Translations under genes and position numbers: made by a program | The notes under the pieces: model-generated | Database searches by the model: none | The model's input: only the letters and a program-made list of their open reading frames with translations | Told to the model about the DNA's origin: nothing | Shown here: piece by piece, positions 1-8,482 of the stretch | Layout: each line of letters opens with the position of its first letter | Position numbering within the stretch: position 1 is the stretch's first letter | Assembly: GCA_007124475.1 (NCBI GenBank) | Contig: SLFB01000021.1 | Span: 1 to 14,522 of the forward strand | Direction of reading: 5' to 3' | DNA from: Vibrio sp. | GTDB taxonomy: Bacteria; Pseudomonadota; Gammaproteobacteria; Enterobacterales; Vibrionaceae | DNA: 14,522 nucleotides

Positions 1-611
1 GTGGCAAACAGTAAGTCGCCTAACTCTTCTTCCACTTTTTGATCGTCAACGCTAACTTGTTGCGTTTCACTCATCACTTCATCAAGTTCTTCCCTAACTT
101 TATCAATCACAGGGGCAACACTTGACCAATCAAAGCCCACATCGGCACATTTGGCTTGGATTTTTGTAGCACGAGATAACGCCGGTAAACTTGTTGGTAT
201 TGAGTCTAGAATACTTTGCTTCTTTTTGCCTCCCAGACTTTGTTCTTGAGCTTTTATCGCTTGCCAATTAGCCTGTAATTGCTGTAAGTCAGTAACTTTT
301 TCACCTGAAAAAACATGAGGATGGCGGCGAATAAGTTTGGCGCTCACTTCATTAACGACATCGCTAAACTCAAACAAATCTTGTTCTCGAGCAAGCTGAC
401 TGTAGAACATAACCTGAAACAGTAAATCGCCCAGCTCTTGTTTTAAATTTGGCCAATCCCGCTCAACAATCGCATCCACCACTTCGTAAGTTTCTTCGAT
501 CGTATAAGGAATAATCGTATCAAAGGTCTGTTGCTTGTCCCATGGACAACCGTTCTCTTCATCTCGTAACTGCGCCATAATGCGCTCGAGCTCCTGAATG
601 GGATGAGGCAT
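1..611 (-). CDS. mazG: MazG nucleoside triphosphate pyrophosphohydrolase, C-terminus cut by window edge
   Basis: MazG hydrolyses (d)NTPs to NMP and pyrophosphate in the cytosol; in E. coli it is linked to lowering (p)ppGpp and clearing abnormal nucleotides. The frame from the ATG at 611 stays open to the left edge, giving about 203 residues. E. coli MazG has about 263, so roughly 60 C-terminal residues lie outside. Visible are the N-terminal GCPWDK (21-26), the acidic metal-binding pairs EETYE (39-43) and ELGDLL (59-64), and the RRHPHVF stretch. A second copy of the acidic pattern (REELDE, then EEELGDLL at the very edge) shows the two tandem MazG domains of the family. A good AAGGA ribosome site lies about 7 nt before the ATG. 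The gene follows relA by 59 bp on the same strand and is probably cotranscribed. Identity is firm; the C-terminus is unseen. Confidence 0.95.
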   Translation of the reverse strand, partial: MPHPIQELERIMAQLRDEENGCPWDKQQTFDTIIPYTIEETYEVVDAIVERDWPNLKQELGDLLFQVMFYSQLAREQDLFEFSDVVNEVSAKLIRRHPHVFSGEKVTDLQQLQANWQAIKAQEQSLGGKKKQSILDSIPTSLPALSRATKIQAKCADVGFDWSSVAPVIDKVREELDEVMSETQQVSVDDQKVEEELGDLLFA

Positions 612-670
612 ACCAATCCTTAAAAAAATTATTATTCAAGTGACTGAACTAGGGTCTGTTGACTCTCACC

Positions 671-2890
671 TTAGCCAAGTCGCTTAACTAGCATCACGTC
701 TTTGATCTGCTCGGTACGTTTAATCACCCGCTGTAAAAGCTCAACACTGGTGACTTCTAATTCAAAGTCCATAATAGTCAGTTGACGCTTGTAATCGCTG
801 CGACTTTTCATGCTGATCACTTTGACTTTTTCATTGGCTAAGAGTGTGGTGATGTCTTTCAATAAACCGGTACGTTCCATCGCTTCAATGCGTAAGGTTA
901 ATCGGTAACTGCCAACAAAACCTCTTCCCCATACGGTATCGATGATTCTTTCCGGTGCATGATGGCTTAATTCTTCTAGTTGTTCGCAATCACTACGGTG
1001 AACAGAAATTCCTCTTCCTTGGGTGATATAACCACGGATCTCATCCCCAGGGATAGGTTGGCAACAACGGGCAAGGTGAGTCATTAAGTTATCCACCCCT
1101 TGCACCACCACCGCATCTTTATGCGTGGTTGGGCTCGGAGTGACTTTGATATCACCGGTCAGTTTTTCCAGTGCAAGCTTATCTTCTTCCTCAGCACTTG
1201 GCTTGTTAACGAGAGCATTAATATGATTGATGATTTGATTAATCCGCAAATCACCACTACCAACCCCAACGTAAAGCTCATCGGCGCTATTGACGTTAAA
1301 CCGCTTTAAAGCATAGGCCTCAGCGTCCTTTAACTTAGCGCCAATTTTTGCTAGTTCATTTTCTAGAATTTCACGTCCAGCTTCGAGGTTTTTCTCTCGG
1401 CTTTGTTTACGAAACCAAGCATTAATTTTGGCGCGAGCTCGGCCGGAATGGACAAAGCCTAGTGATGGGTTTAACCAATCACGGGAAGGGTTCGGCTCTT
1501 TAGCGGTAATAATTTCAACTTGATCACCCATGTGTAATTTATGGGTAAACGGCACAATACGCCCTGCCACTTTTGCTCCGATACAACGATGGCCGACTTC
1601 AGAGTGAATATGATAAGCAAAATCTAACGGCGTTGCGCCCATAGGTAAGTCCACCACATCACCACGAGGGGTAAAGGCATAAACACGATCATCAAACACT
1701 TGGCTGCGTAGCTCATCGAGCATTTCTCCTGAATCGGACATTTCTTCTTGCCAATCCAGTAACTTGCGTAACCAAGTGATTTTTTCGTCATAACCACTAC
1801 GCGCAGCCGATGCGCCCTCTTTGTATTTCCAGTGCGCCGCGACCCCGAGCTCAGACTCTTCATGCATCTGTTTAGTTCGGATCTGAATCTCTATGGTTTT
1901 GCCTTCGGGGCCTAAAATCACCGTATGGATCGACTGATAACCATTAGGCTTCGGGTTAGCCACATAATCATCGAATTCACCAGGCAAATGTTTATATTTC
2001 GTGTGCACTATACCTAGCGCGGCGTAACAGTCTTGTAATTTATCGGCAATAATACGTACCGCACGCACATCAAACAGCTCATCAAAGGCCAAGTTTTTCT
2101 TTTGCATCTTGCGCCAGATGCTGTAGATGTGTTTTGGACGACCACTGACTTCGGCATTAATATTTAAGGCCTGCATCTCTTGGTGTAGATCATCCACAAA
2201 ATCGCGAATATATTGCTCACGGACAATTCTACGTTCTGATAATTGCTTAGCGATTTGTTTATAGGTTTCTGGTTGCTGATACCGAAATGCGTAGTCTTCT
2301 ATTTCCCACTTCAGTTGACCAATCCCTAGGCGATTGGCAAGTGGAGCATAAATATTGGCACACTCTTTCGCGGCCGCACGACGTACTTCATCCGGCTGAT
2401 CTTTGACTTCTCGTAAATTGCAAATTCGTTCCGCCAGCTTGATAACCACACAACGAAAATCATCTACCATCGCCAGTAGCATGCGACGCACGTTATCCAC
2501 TTGTGCCGAGGCTTCACTACCTTGCATAGTAATATTAAGCTGACCGATAGCCGCCATCTCTTCGACGCCATCGATCAATTTAAAGATTTCTTTTCCGTAA
2601 TTTTCTTCTAGCTGCTCTTTATCAAGCACACCACTGGTTGCGATGGGAAATAACAATGCGGCCACTAGTGTCGGTTTATCCATCGATAAGGTGATCAATA
2701 TTTCGATCATTTCTCGTCCGCGCCACAGCAAGAGTGGCCCTTGAGGATTTCCCTCTAGGCGCTGCTCACACTGTCGGTAAACGTCAATTAACCTTGCCGC
2801 TGTGTGTTTATCTTGCTGTAAACCTGCAATCCATTTTTCTAGTTCAAACTGTTCGTCTGGGTTTAAGTGTGCGCTACGAACCGCAACCAT
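671..2890 (-). CDS. relA: RelA (p)ppGpp synthetase I
   Basis: RelA is the ribosome-bound stringent-response enzyme. It transfers pyrophosphate from ATP to GTP or GDP when uncharged tRNA enters the A site. The 739-residue protein is full length. The N-terminal hydrolase-like domain (about 1-190) has lost the HD metal signature (FPIATSG at 81-87 occupies that place), so it should be hydrolytically inactive, as is usual for RelA. The synthetase domain follows (about 240-355) with RPKHIYSIW (251-259), the EFDD acidic motif (305-308) typical of monofunctional RelA, and NGYQSIHT (316-323). A TGS domain lies at about 404-465 (FAYHIHSEVGHRC), then a helical region, a Cys-rich ZFD with CC (609-610) and HRSDC (631-635), and a C-terminal ACT/RRM domain (about 665-739). 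An AGGA ribosome site precedes the ATG by 8 nt. It lies 68 bp after rlmD and 59 bp before mazG. Confidence 0.98.
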   Translation of the reverse strand: MVAVRSAHLNPDEQFELEKWIAGLQQDKHTAARLIDVYRQCEQRLEGNPQGPLLLWRGREMIEILITLSMDKPTLVAALLFPIATSGVLDKEQLEENYGKEIFKLIDGVEEMAAIGQLNITMQGSEASAQVDNVRRMLLAMVDDFRCVVIKLAERICNLREVKDQPDEVRRAAAKECANIYAPLANRLGIGQLKWEIEDYAFRYQQPETYKQIAKQLSERRIVREQYIRDFVDDLHQEMQALNINAEVSGRPKHIYSIWRKMQKKNLAFDELFDVRAVRIIADKLQDCYAALGIVHTKYKHLPGEFDDYVANPKPNGYQSIHTVILGPEGKTIEIQIRTKQMHEESELGVAAHWKYKEGASAARSGYDEKITWLRKLLDWQEEMSDSGEMLDELRSQVFDDRVYAFTPRGDVVDLPMGATPLDFAYHIHSEVGHRCIGAKVAGRIVPFTHKLHMGDQVEIITAKEPNPSRDWLNPSLGFVHSGRARAKINAWFRKQSREKNLEAGREILENELAKIGAKLKDAEAYALKRFNVNSADELYVGVGSGDLRINQIINHINALVNKPSAEEEDKLALEKLTGDIKVTPSPTTHKDAVVVQGVDNLMTHLARCCQPIPGDEIRGYITQGRGISVHRSDCEQLEELSHHAPERIIDTVWGRGFVGSYRLTLRIEAMERTGLLKDITTLLANEKVKVISMKSRSDYKRQLTIMDFELEVTSVELLQRVIKRTEQIKDVMLVKRLG

Positions 2891-2958
2891 TGGGATTATC
2901 CTAATCTTTGAGTGCTAACAACGTATCGACTGCCTCTCACGCTGGAAAGTTCAGCCTA

Positions 2959-4284
2959 TCATCGACTTTTTATAAATAGAGCCATTGATTCTAAATGACT
3001 AGTATGAGGGAACATATCCAGCATAGCCAGTTTCGCTAACTCATAACCTTGATTCAATAAACTTTGGCTGTCACGAGCTAAAGTCGCTGGATTACAAGAA
3101 ACATAAACAATACGCTGCGCTGAGAACTGTGCTAATTGCTCTACTATACCAGCCGCTCCCGCTCGTGCGGGATCAAGCAGTATTTTATCAAACTTTTTCC
3201 CTGACCATGCAGCTTTAGTCATATCTTGTTCCAAATTCGCTTGATAAAAAGTGCAATTATCAAGCTGATTCAAGTGTGCATTGGCTGTGGCAGCAGCCAC
3301 CATTTCATCCACACCTTCCACACCAATCACAGACTCAGCCAACCGCGCGAGGGGTAAACTAAAATTACCCAAGCCACAAAATAGATCCAAAACGCGATCG
3401 CTTGCTTGCACATCCAACCAGTCAATGGCCTGGCTAACCATACGTTGATTGATGTGTTGATTAACCTGAATAAAATGGGTCGGCTGAAATGCCATGGTAA
3501 AGCCATTTTCTTGATAATAAGGTGTTTCACCTTGTACATGCTGCAATTGATGATCGTCATCGAGCAAGTATAGAGACATCTGATGACGCTCTGCAAATTC
3601 GCATAAGGCTTGTTGATCTGAGGTCGCTAAGCGCCCACCAAGATGACGTAGTAGTAGAACGTTGGTATTCTCTGCCTTCACCAGTTCAAGGTGACCGAGT
3701 TTCTCTGGCTGAGTAAACTCACTCAATAGCACTTTCAATTCCGGCAAACATCGATTGAGTTGCGGCTCAAGTACGGGACAATCGGTAATAGTGACAATAG
3801 TTTTGCTTTGTTTACGTCGAAAACCAAATTGCAACTGCTGAGTTTTTTTATCCCACCATAAACTGAAGCGAGCACGGCGACGATAGCCCTGATCATCAGC
3901 CACTATCGATGGCGACAAGGTTAGTGTCTGCTGGGCAAAACGGTTCATTAAATGACTCAAAGCCTGCTGCTTATGGCTAACTTGCGCTGACCGAGTGAGA
4001 TGCTGAAAATCGCATCCACCACACTGCTGATAATGTTGACAAAAAGGATGCACTCTCGCCTCGCTTTCCGTTAACACTTTGATTAATTTGGCGCGTGAGA
4101 ACTTACTTTTTTGTTCTGTAAACTGAATCACGACCTCTTCACCAGGCAAAGCACCATCAATAAAAATGGGTTTATTATTTTGATAAGCGATACCTGCCGC
4201 TAAATGATCCAATTTCGTCACAGTAACTGACTGATGTTTAGATTGAATTGAGGTATTTTTTTTCTCTTTAAAAAAACGTGCCAT
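2959..4284 (-). CDS. rlmD: 23S rRNA (uracil-1939-C5) methyltransferase RlmD
   Basis: RlmD (formerly RumA) uses S-adenosylmethionine to make 5-methyluridine at position 1939 of 23S rRNA. The 441-residue protein has an N-terminal TRAM RNA-binding domain (about 16-75). Four iron-sulfur cysteines follow, C82, C88, C91 (in CQHYQQCGGC) and C169, expected to hold a [4Fe-4S] cluster. The C-terminal methyltransferase fold carries FIQVNQ (271-276), the SAM motif DLFCGLGNFSL (300-310), DPARAG (371-376), the catalytic cysteine C397 in SCNP, and the likely base E432 in HTSHLESMA. All key residues are present. The start is supported by the family N-terminus and an AGG about 8 nt upstream. It is the first gene of a leftward rlmD-relA-mazG group and diverges from barA across 270 bp. 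The rlmD-relA neighbourhood is the same as in E. coli. Confidence 0.97.
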   Translation of the reverse strand: MARFFKEKKNTSIQSKHQSVTVTKLDHLAAGIAYQNNKPIFIDGALPGEEVVIQFTEQKSKFSRAKLIKVLTESEARVHPFCQHYQQCGGCDFQHLTRSAQVSHKQQALSHLMNRFAQQTLTLSPSIVADDQGYRRRARFSLWWDKKTQQLQFGFRRKQSKTIVTITDCPVLEPQLNRCLPELKVLLSEFTQPEKLGHLELVKAENTNVLLLRHLGGRLATSDQQALCEFAERHQMSLYLLDDDHQLQHVQGETPYYQENGFTMAFQPTHFIQVNQHINQRMVSQAIDWLDVQASDRVLDLFCGLGNFSLPLARLAESVIGVEGVDEMVAAATANAHLNQLDNCTFYQANLEQDMTKAAWSGKKFDKILLDPARAGAAGIVEQLAQFSAQRIVYVSCNPATLARDSQSLLNQGYELAKLAMLDMFPHTSHLESMALFIKSR

Positions 4285-4384
4285 GTTCTGTGCCTAGTAA
4301 TATGTGTAAAGGTTTTTTGCCCTAGCATCACTATTCTGCATGGGGATGATTGTCGAATCCCTACTGATTAGATTAAGCTATATA

Positions 4385-4390
4385 TATAAG
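4385..4390 (+). promoter_or_regulatory. Candidate -10 element of the barA promoter
   Basis: TATAAG, five of six matches to the sigma-70 -10 box, sits at the end of an AT tract (4373-4389). No good -35 box is found 15-18 bp upstream, so the call rests on the -10 alone. The alternating TA tract could also serve as a -10 for rlmD on the other strand. If used for barA, transcription would begin near 4397, at the left arm of an inverted repeat. The leader would then be about 158 nt. Confidence 0.3.
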
Positions 4391-4396
4391 AGCTAA

Positions 4397-4428
4397 GCCA
4401 ATTGCCCCATCTCGATGACGTAATTGGC
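4397..4428 (+). other. Inverted repeat in the barA leader
   Basis: GCCAATTGC (4397-4405) pairs with GTAATTGGC (4420-4428). Seven outer pairs are perfect, followed by one G-T wobble in plus-strand RNA and one G-C pair, closing a 14-nt loop. It lies in the 270 bp barA/rlmD divergent region (4285-4554). Apart from the AT tract at 4373-4389, I recognise nothing else there. It could be a 5' mRNA stem-loop or a dyad operator; the sequence does not decide. Confidence 0.4.
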
Positions 4429-4554
4429 CGATATATCTCCTAACGATGTCGCTTTACGACGTGACGTTTATCAGAGATAGTGAATTTTTGAATAACTTCG
4501 CCAAACGTAATGCGGGTTATTTTCCCATATCCACATCACGATGTTTAGATAATA

Positions 4555-7335
4555 ATGACCCAATATGGCTTACGTGCGCGTGTTATTACTCTGACTTTAG
4601 CGCCTACTTTAATAATAGGACTCTTGCTCAGCGCCTTATTTTCGTTTAACCGTTATCACGATCTTGAACAACAAGTACTCAACTCTGGCACTAGCATTAT
4701 TGAACCATTAGCCATTGCTAGTGAAGAAGCACTAAAAAATCAAAGCCGAGAGTCTGTCAGGCGTATTATTAGCTACGCACATCGCAAGCATTCTGATCTC
4801 GTGCGCAGTATTGCGGTATTTGATTCTGAACACGAACTTTTTGTAACCTCTAATTTTCATCCTAACTTTGAGAGCTTAAGGTACCCAAAGGATCAAGCCA
4901 TCCCTATCTTAGGTAGTTACTATCAAAAAGATAACACGCTCATCTTACGCACCCCTATTTTAGCAGAAAGCCGTTTTTTAGAAGATAGCCATAGCGCAAG
5001 TCATTCGGCACCCGCTCTAGGCTATATATCCATCGAACTCGACCTTACGTCACTGCGCTTACAGCAATATCAAGAGGTGTTTTCCGCCTGTTTGGTATTG
5101 ATCATCGGTTTAGTGCTCTCCAGTGTTTTTGCCGTTCGCTTAATGCATGACGTGACTAAACCCATTACTCATATGAAAAATATGGTTGATCGAATTCGAC
5201 GTGGCCACCTCGATGTGCGGATAGAGGGAAAAATGCATGGTGAATTAGATTCCCTGCGCAAAGGCATCAATTCGATGGCGGTTTCACTCTCTGAATATCA
5301 TGTTGAAATGCAACATAGTATTGATCAGGCTACGTCTGATCTAAGGGAAACCTTAGAACAACTTGAAATCCAAAACGTGGAGCTCGATATTGCCAAAAAA
5401 CGCGCTCAAGAAGCCGCACGTATTAAATCGGAATTTTTGGCTAATATGTCACATGAGTTACGTACACCACTGAACGGGGTTATCGGTTTCACTCGCCAAA
5501 TGCTCAAGACTCAGTTAACCAACAGCCAAACCGACTATCTTCAAACCATTGAAAAATCAGCCAATAACTTATTAACCATTATTAATGACATCCTAGATTT
5601 TTCAAAACTAGAAGCAGGAAAATTAGCGTTAGAGAATATCCCATTTGAATTTCAAGAAACCTTAGAAGAGGTTGTCAACTTACAGGCCACCAGTGCTCAT
5701 GAAAAAGGACTTGAGATCACTTTAAAAGTCGATCCTAAAATTCCTTTAGGTTTAATTGGCGATCCGTTGCGTATTCAGCAAGTGTTAACCAACCTTGTCG
5801 GCAATTCGATTAAATTCACCGAACGAGGCAATATTGATATTAGTGTCGAAATGCGATCGCAACGGGATGATGTGGTTGAGCTGCAATTTATGGTCAGAGA
5901 CACGGGCATTGGTATCTCTGAGCGGCAACAAGCGCAATTATTCCAAGCCTTCAGTCAAGCGGATGCGAGTATTTCTCGCCGTTATGGTGGCACCGGATTA
6001 GGCTTAGTGATTACTCAAAAACTCGTCAGTCAAATGGGGGGCGAAATCAGCCTAACGAGTCGTCTCCACCAAGGCTCAACGTTCTGGTTTACGTTGCGTT
6101 TGCCAACCACCACGTTACCGATGAGCGATTGGTTAGATCCTCAAGTGCTAGCGGCGAAGCAATTATTACTGGTTGAAAGCAACATGCAAGCCGCCTCAAT
6201 CGTTCAACAACAATTAAATCAGGCTGGCTTGACCGTGATTTATCATTCGTCAATGCCTGAAGAATTAACGACTTATGATTACATCCTCTTGAACTTATCC
6301 CCCTGTCAAAACGCTGAGTTTAGCTTTATTGATCAATGGATAGAGCAAGCTTTGCAATCAACACCACATGTGATCATTGGTATCCCTAGTACCGAACTCG
6401 CGCTTGCTGATGCGTTAATGAAACGTTATCCAGTGCAGTGCATTACCAAACCGTTATCTCGTCGTAAGTTGTTGCAAACCTTGATCGCCCATCAACCTAC
6501 GACTCTGCCAGTTATCGAGCCGCTGAACGAGGTTGATAAACTCCCATTAACCGTTATGGCGGTGGACGATAACCCCGCCAACTTAAAATTAATCTGTGCT
6601 CTATTACAAGAGAGAGTGGAGCATGTCGTCACTTGCCATGACGGCATTAGTGCGGTAGAACAAGCCAGCTTGCAAAGCTTTGATATGATTTTAATGGATA
6701 TACAAATGCCACACATGGATGGGGTCACCGCCTGTAAAGCCATTAAACAAATCCCTCTTAATGCCGCGACTCCCATTATTGCTGTTACTGCCCATGCCAT
6801 GGCCGGCGAACGCGATAGACTGCTCAAGGCGGGAATGGATGATTATCTAACCAAACCCATTGAAGAGCATGTCTTGCAGCAAGTACTGGTGCACTGGAGT
6901 CCGGCCCATTTAACTAAAACTGTCGAGAAGCTGCCATTGCCTCATCAAGATCCAGAACCAAACATGATGGCTCTAGCAACATCGAAGACCCGCAGCGTGA
7001 TTGATTGGCCTCTGGCATTAAAGCAAGCCGCTGGTAAGCAAGATCTCGCCCAAGAAATGCTACAACTACTAGTAGATTATTTGCCTGATGTGATGCGCGT
7101 GGTTCAACAGTCGCTACAAGATGATCAATACCCGGTGGAAGATTTATTGCATCATATCCATAAGTTACACGGCAGTTGCTCTTACAGTGGTACACCATCA
7201 TTAAAATCGATCTGCGCGACACTAGAACAGATGATCCGCTCAGGCAGTAAGCTCGGCGAGCTAGAACCAGAGCTATTTGAGTTGGAAGATGAGATTCACA
7301 AGTTGCTCGATGATGCGGCGCAATATTTGGGATAA
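4555..7335 (+). CDS. barA: BarA/VarS tripartite hybrid sensor histidine kinase
   Basis: BarA (VarS in vibrios) feeds phosphate through a His-Asp-His relay to the response regulator UvrY/VarA. That regulator drives CsrB-type small RNAs and so controls CsrA, carbon flow and, in pathogens, virulence. The 926 residues show TM1 (about 9-31), a periplasmic sensor (about 32-173), TM2 (about 176-196), HAMP (about 190-245) and a coiled coil. HisKA follows with H300 in SHELRTP, then HATPase_c with N417, DTGIG (449-453) and GGTGLGL (478-484). Next is a degenerate receiver (about 535-645), then a true receiver (about 666-780) with D671/D672, phosphoacceptor D715, T745 and K768. A C-terminal Hpt domain carries H869 in HKLHGSCSYSG. 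MTQYGLRAR matches the family N-terminus and an in-frame TAG two codons upstream fixes the start. There is no clear Shine-Dalgarno. It is the only plus-strand gene here and converges on acpS. Confidence 0.97.
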   Translation: MTQYGLRARVITLTLAPTLIIGLLLSALFSFNRYHDLEQQVLNSGTSIIEPLAIASEEALKNQSRESVRRIISYAHRKHSDLVRSIAVFDSEHELFVTSNFHPNFESLRYPKDQAIPILGSYYQKDNTLILRTPILAESRFLEDSHSASHSAPALGYISIELDLTSLRLQQYQEVFSACLVLIIGLVLSSVFAVRLMHDVTKPITHMKNMVDRIRRGHLDVRIEGKMHGELDSLRKGINSMAVSLSEYHVEMQHSIDQATSDLRETLEQLEIQNVELDIAKKRAQEAARIKSEFLANMSHELRTPLNGVIGFTRQMLKTQLTNSQTDYLQTIEKSANNLLTIINDILDFSKLEAGKLALENIPFEFQETLEEVVNLQATSAHEKGLEITLKVDPKIPLGLIGDPLRIQQVLTNLVGNSIKFTERGNIDISVEMRSQRDDVVELQFMVRDTGIGISERQQAQLFQAFSQADASISRRYGGTGLGLVITQKLVSQMGGEISLTSRLHQGSTFWFTLRLPTTTLPMSDWLDPQVLAAKQLLLVESNMQAASIVQQQLNQAGLTVIYHSSMPEELTTYDYILLNLSPCQNAEFSFIDQWIEQALQSTPHVIIGIPSTELALADALMKRYPVQCITKPLSRRKLLQTLIAHQPTTLPVIEPLNEVDKLPLTVMAVDDNPANLKLICALLQERVEHVVTCHDGISAVEQASLQSFDMILMDIQMPHMDGVTACKAIKQIPLNAATPIIAVTAHAMAGERDRLLKAGMDDYLTKPIEEHVLQQVLVHWSPAHLTKTVEKLPLPHQDPEPNMMALATSKTRSVIDWPLALKQAAGKQDLAQEMLQLLVDYLPDVMRVVQQSLQDDQYPVEDLLHHIHKLHGSCSYSGTPSLKSICATLEQMIRSGSKLGELEPELFELEDEIHKLLDDAAQYLG

Positions 7336-7363
7336 TGACTAGCCCGCTACCTGCCGCTGAACA

Positions 7364-7744
7364 TTAACTTGACTCAAAAATCACCGTAGCAACGGCGTAA
7401 TGGCGCTCATCGGAGAGTGAAAGGTGAACAGCGGTGACCTGCATGGCGTCAGCGAGCTGCTTGGCTCGGCCATGCAGAGTTAGAAGCGGTTTACCACGGG
7501 CGTCGTTGCTAATTTGAAAATCGTGGAAAGTAACACCATTGGCAATCCCCGTCCCTAAAGCTTTTGCTGCGGCTTCTTTAGCCGCGAACCGCTTGGCTAA
7601 AAAACGAGCCGGCTGCTTTAAACCAGCGAACGTATTTTGCTCCTCTAGAGTAAGAATACGGGCCGCAAAGGCGCTACCACTTCGAGCCAGCACCTTTTCA
7701 ATACGTTCAATTTCAGTGATGTCAGTTCCTAATCCCACGATCAT
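7364..7744 (-). CDS. acpS: Holo-[acyl-carrier-protein] synthase AcpS
   Basis: AcpS transfers 4'-phosphopantetheine from coenzyme A to the serine of apo-ACP, activating fatty-acid synthesis. The 126 residues match the usual trimeric short-type PPTase length. The N-terminal GLGTDITEIERIE (4-16) holds the metal ligand D8. RFAAKEAAAKALGTG (52-66) holds E57 and the CoA-binding lysines, and VHLSLSDERHYAVA (106-119) is the C-terminal family block. It is the last gene of the leftward rnc-era-recO-pdxJ-acpS run, starting 6 bp after pdxJ with only a weak ribosome site, which suggests coupling to pdxJ translation. Its stop faces the barA stop across 28 bp. No obvious terminator hairpin was found in that gap, so transcripts from both sides may overlap. 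Confidence 0.97.
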   Translation of the reverse strand: MIVGLGTDITEIERIEKVLARSGSAFAARILTLEEQNTFAGLKQPARFLAKRFAAKEAAAKALGTGIANGVTFHDFQISNDARGKPLLTLHGRAKQLADAMQVTAVHLSLSDERHYAVATVIFESS

Positions 7745-7750
7745 CTTGAT

Positions 7751-8482
7751 TTAGCGCCGAGCGTTATCCATGATCATTTTCATATCAGCCACAGCCTTAC
7801 TTAAACCGTCAAATACCGCCCGACCAATAATTGAGTGGCCAATATTAAGTTCATAAATTTCAGCAATAGCAGCAATTGCAGCGACATTATGATAAGTCAG
7901 CCCATGACCAGCATTCACCATAATGCCTAAGCTACTGGCGTAAGAGGCCGCAGCGGCGATTTTCTTGAGTTCATTTTGCTGCTCCGTTTCATCAGTCGCA
8001 TCAGCATAATGTCCAGTATGCAACTCAATAAATGGCGCTCCGCAAGCTTTAGCCGCATCAATTTGTTCGCGATCGGCATCGATAAATAAAGAAACCTTAA
8101 TTCCAGCCTCCGTTAATTTTTCGGTTGCCGCTTTCACTTTATCTAACTGGCCTAATACATCTAAGCCACCTTCTGTGGTTAACTCTTCGCGTTTTTCTGG
8201 TACTAAGCACACAAATTCAGGTTGAGTAGCAAGAGCAATCTCTAACATTTCATCCGTCACGGCCATTTCAAGATTCATCCGTGTTTGTAATGTTTCGCGT
8301 AAGATACGAACGTCACGATCAACAATATGGCGACGGTCTTCACGTAAATGAATCGTAATACCATCAGCGCCCGCTCGCTCGGCTATTTCGGCGGCATGTA
8401 CCGGATCAGGATAACGTGTCCCACGGGCATTGCGTAATGTCGCGACGTGGTCAATATTGACACCTAAAAAAATTGAGCTCAT
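7751..8482 (-). CDS. pdxJ: Pyridoxine 5'-phosphate synthase PdxJ
   Basis: PdxJ condenses 1-deoxy-D-xylulose 5-phosphate with the PdxA product 3-amino-2-oxopropyl phosphate to make pyridoxine 5'-phosphate, the ring-closing step of the DXP-dependent vitamin B6 pathway. The 243-residue TIM barrel is full length. It shows GVNIDHVATLRNARG (7-21), HLREDRRHI (45-53) with catalytic H45, E72 in NLEMA, ELHTGHYA (153-160), NAGHGLTYHNV (190-200) with H193, and NIGHSIIGRAVF (213-224). These residues fall at the E. coli positions. Its ATG overlaps the recO stop (ATGA, 4 bp) and a GGAG ribosome site lies inside the end of recO, so recO-pdxJ translation is coupled. acpS follows 6 bp later. Confidence 0.98.
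   Translation of the reverse strand: MSSIFLGVNIDHVATLRNARGTRYPDPVHAAEIAERAGADGITIHLREDRRHIVDRDVRILRETLQTRMNLEMAVTDEMLEIALATQPEFVCLVPEKREELTTEGGLDVLGQLDKVKAATEKLTEAGIKVSLFIDADREQIDAAKACGAPFIELHTGHYADATDETEQQNELKKIAAAASYASSLGIMVNAGHGLTYHNVAAIAAIAEIYELNIGHSIIGRAVFDGLSKAVADMKMIMDNARR

Noticed and set aside
1100..1309. Plus-strand frame of 69 codons within relA
   Set aside because: It lies wholly opposite conserved relA codons and lacks independent support.
4342..4361. Short inverted repeat GGGAT...ATCCC in the barA/rlmD region
   Set aside because: Only five pairs around a 9-nt loop; readily expected by chance and not at an informative position.
4416..4467. TGACGT repeated at 4416-4421 and 4462-4467 before barA
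   Set aside because: Two six-base matches 46 bp apart in AT-rich leader DNA are too weak to call a regulator site, and they match no operator I can name with confidence.
4446..4649. A 67-codon plus-strand frame overlapping the barA start
   Set aside because: It overlaps the first part of barA in another frame, has no ribosome site or recognisable family, and the barA N-terminus matches its family well.
6492..7222. Minus-strand frames of about 100-111 codons inside barA (6492-6827 and 6914-7222)
   Set aside because: They mirror the conserved receiver and Hpt coding sequence, have no family resemblance and are explained as shadows of barA.
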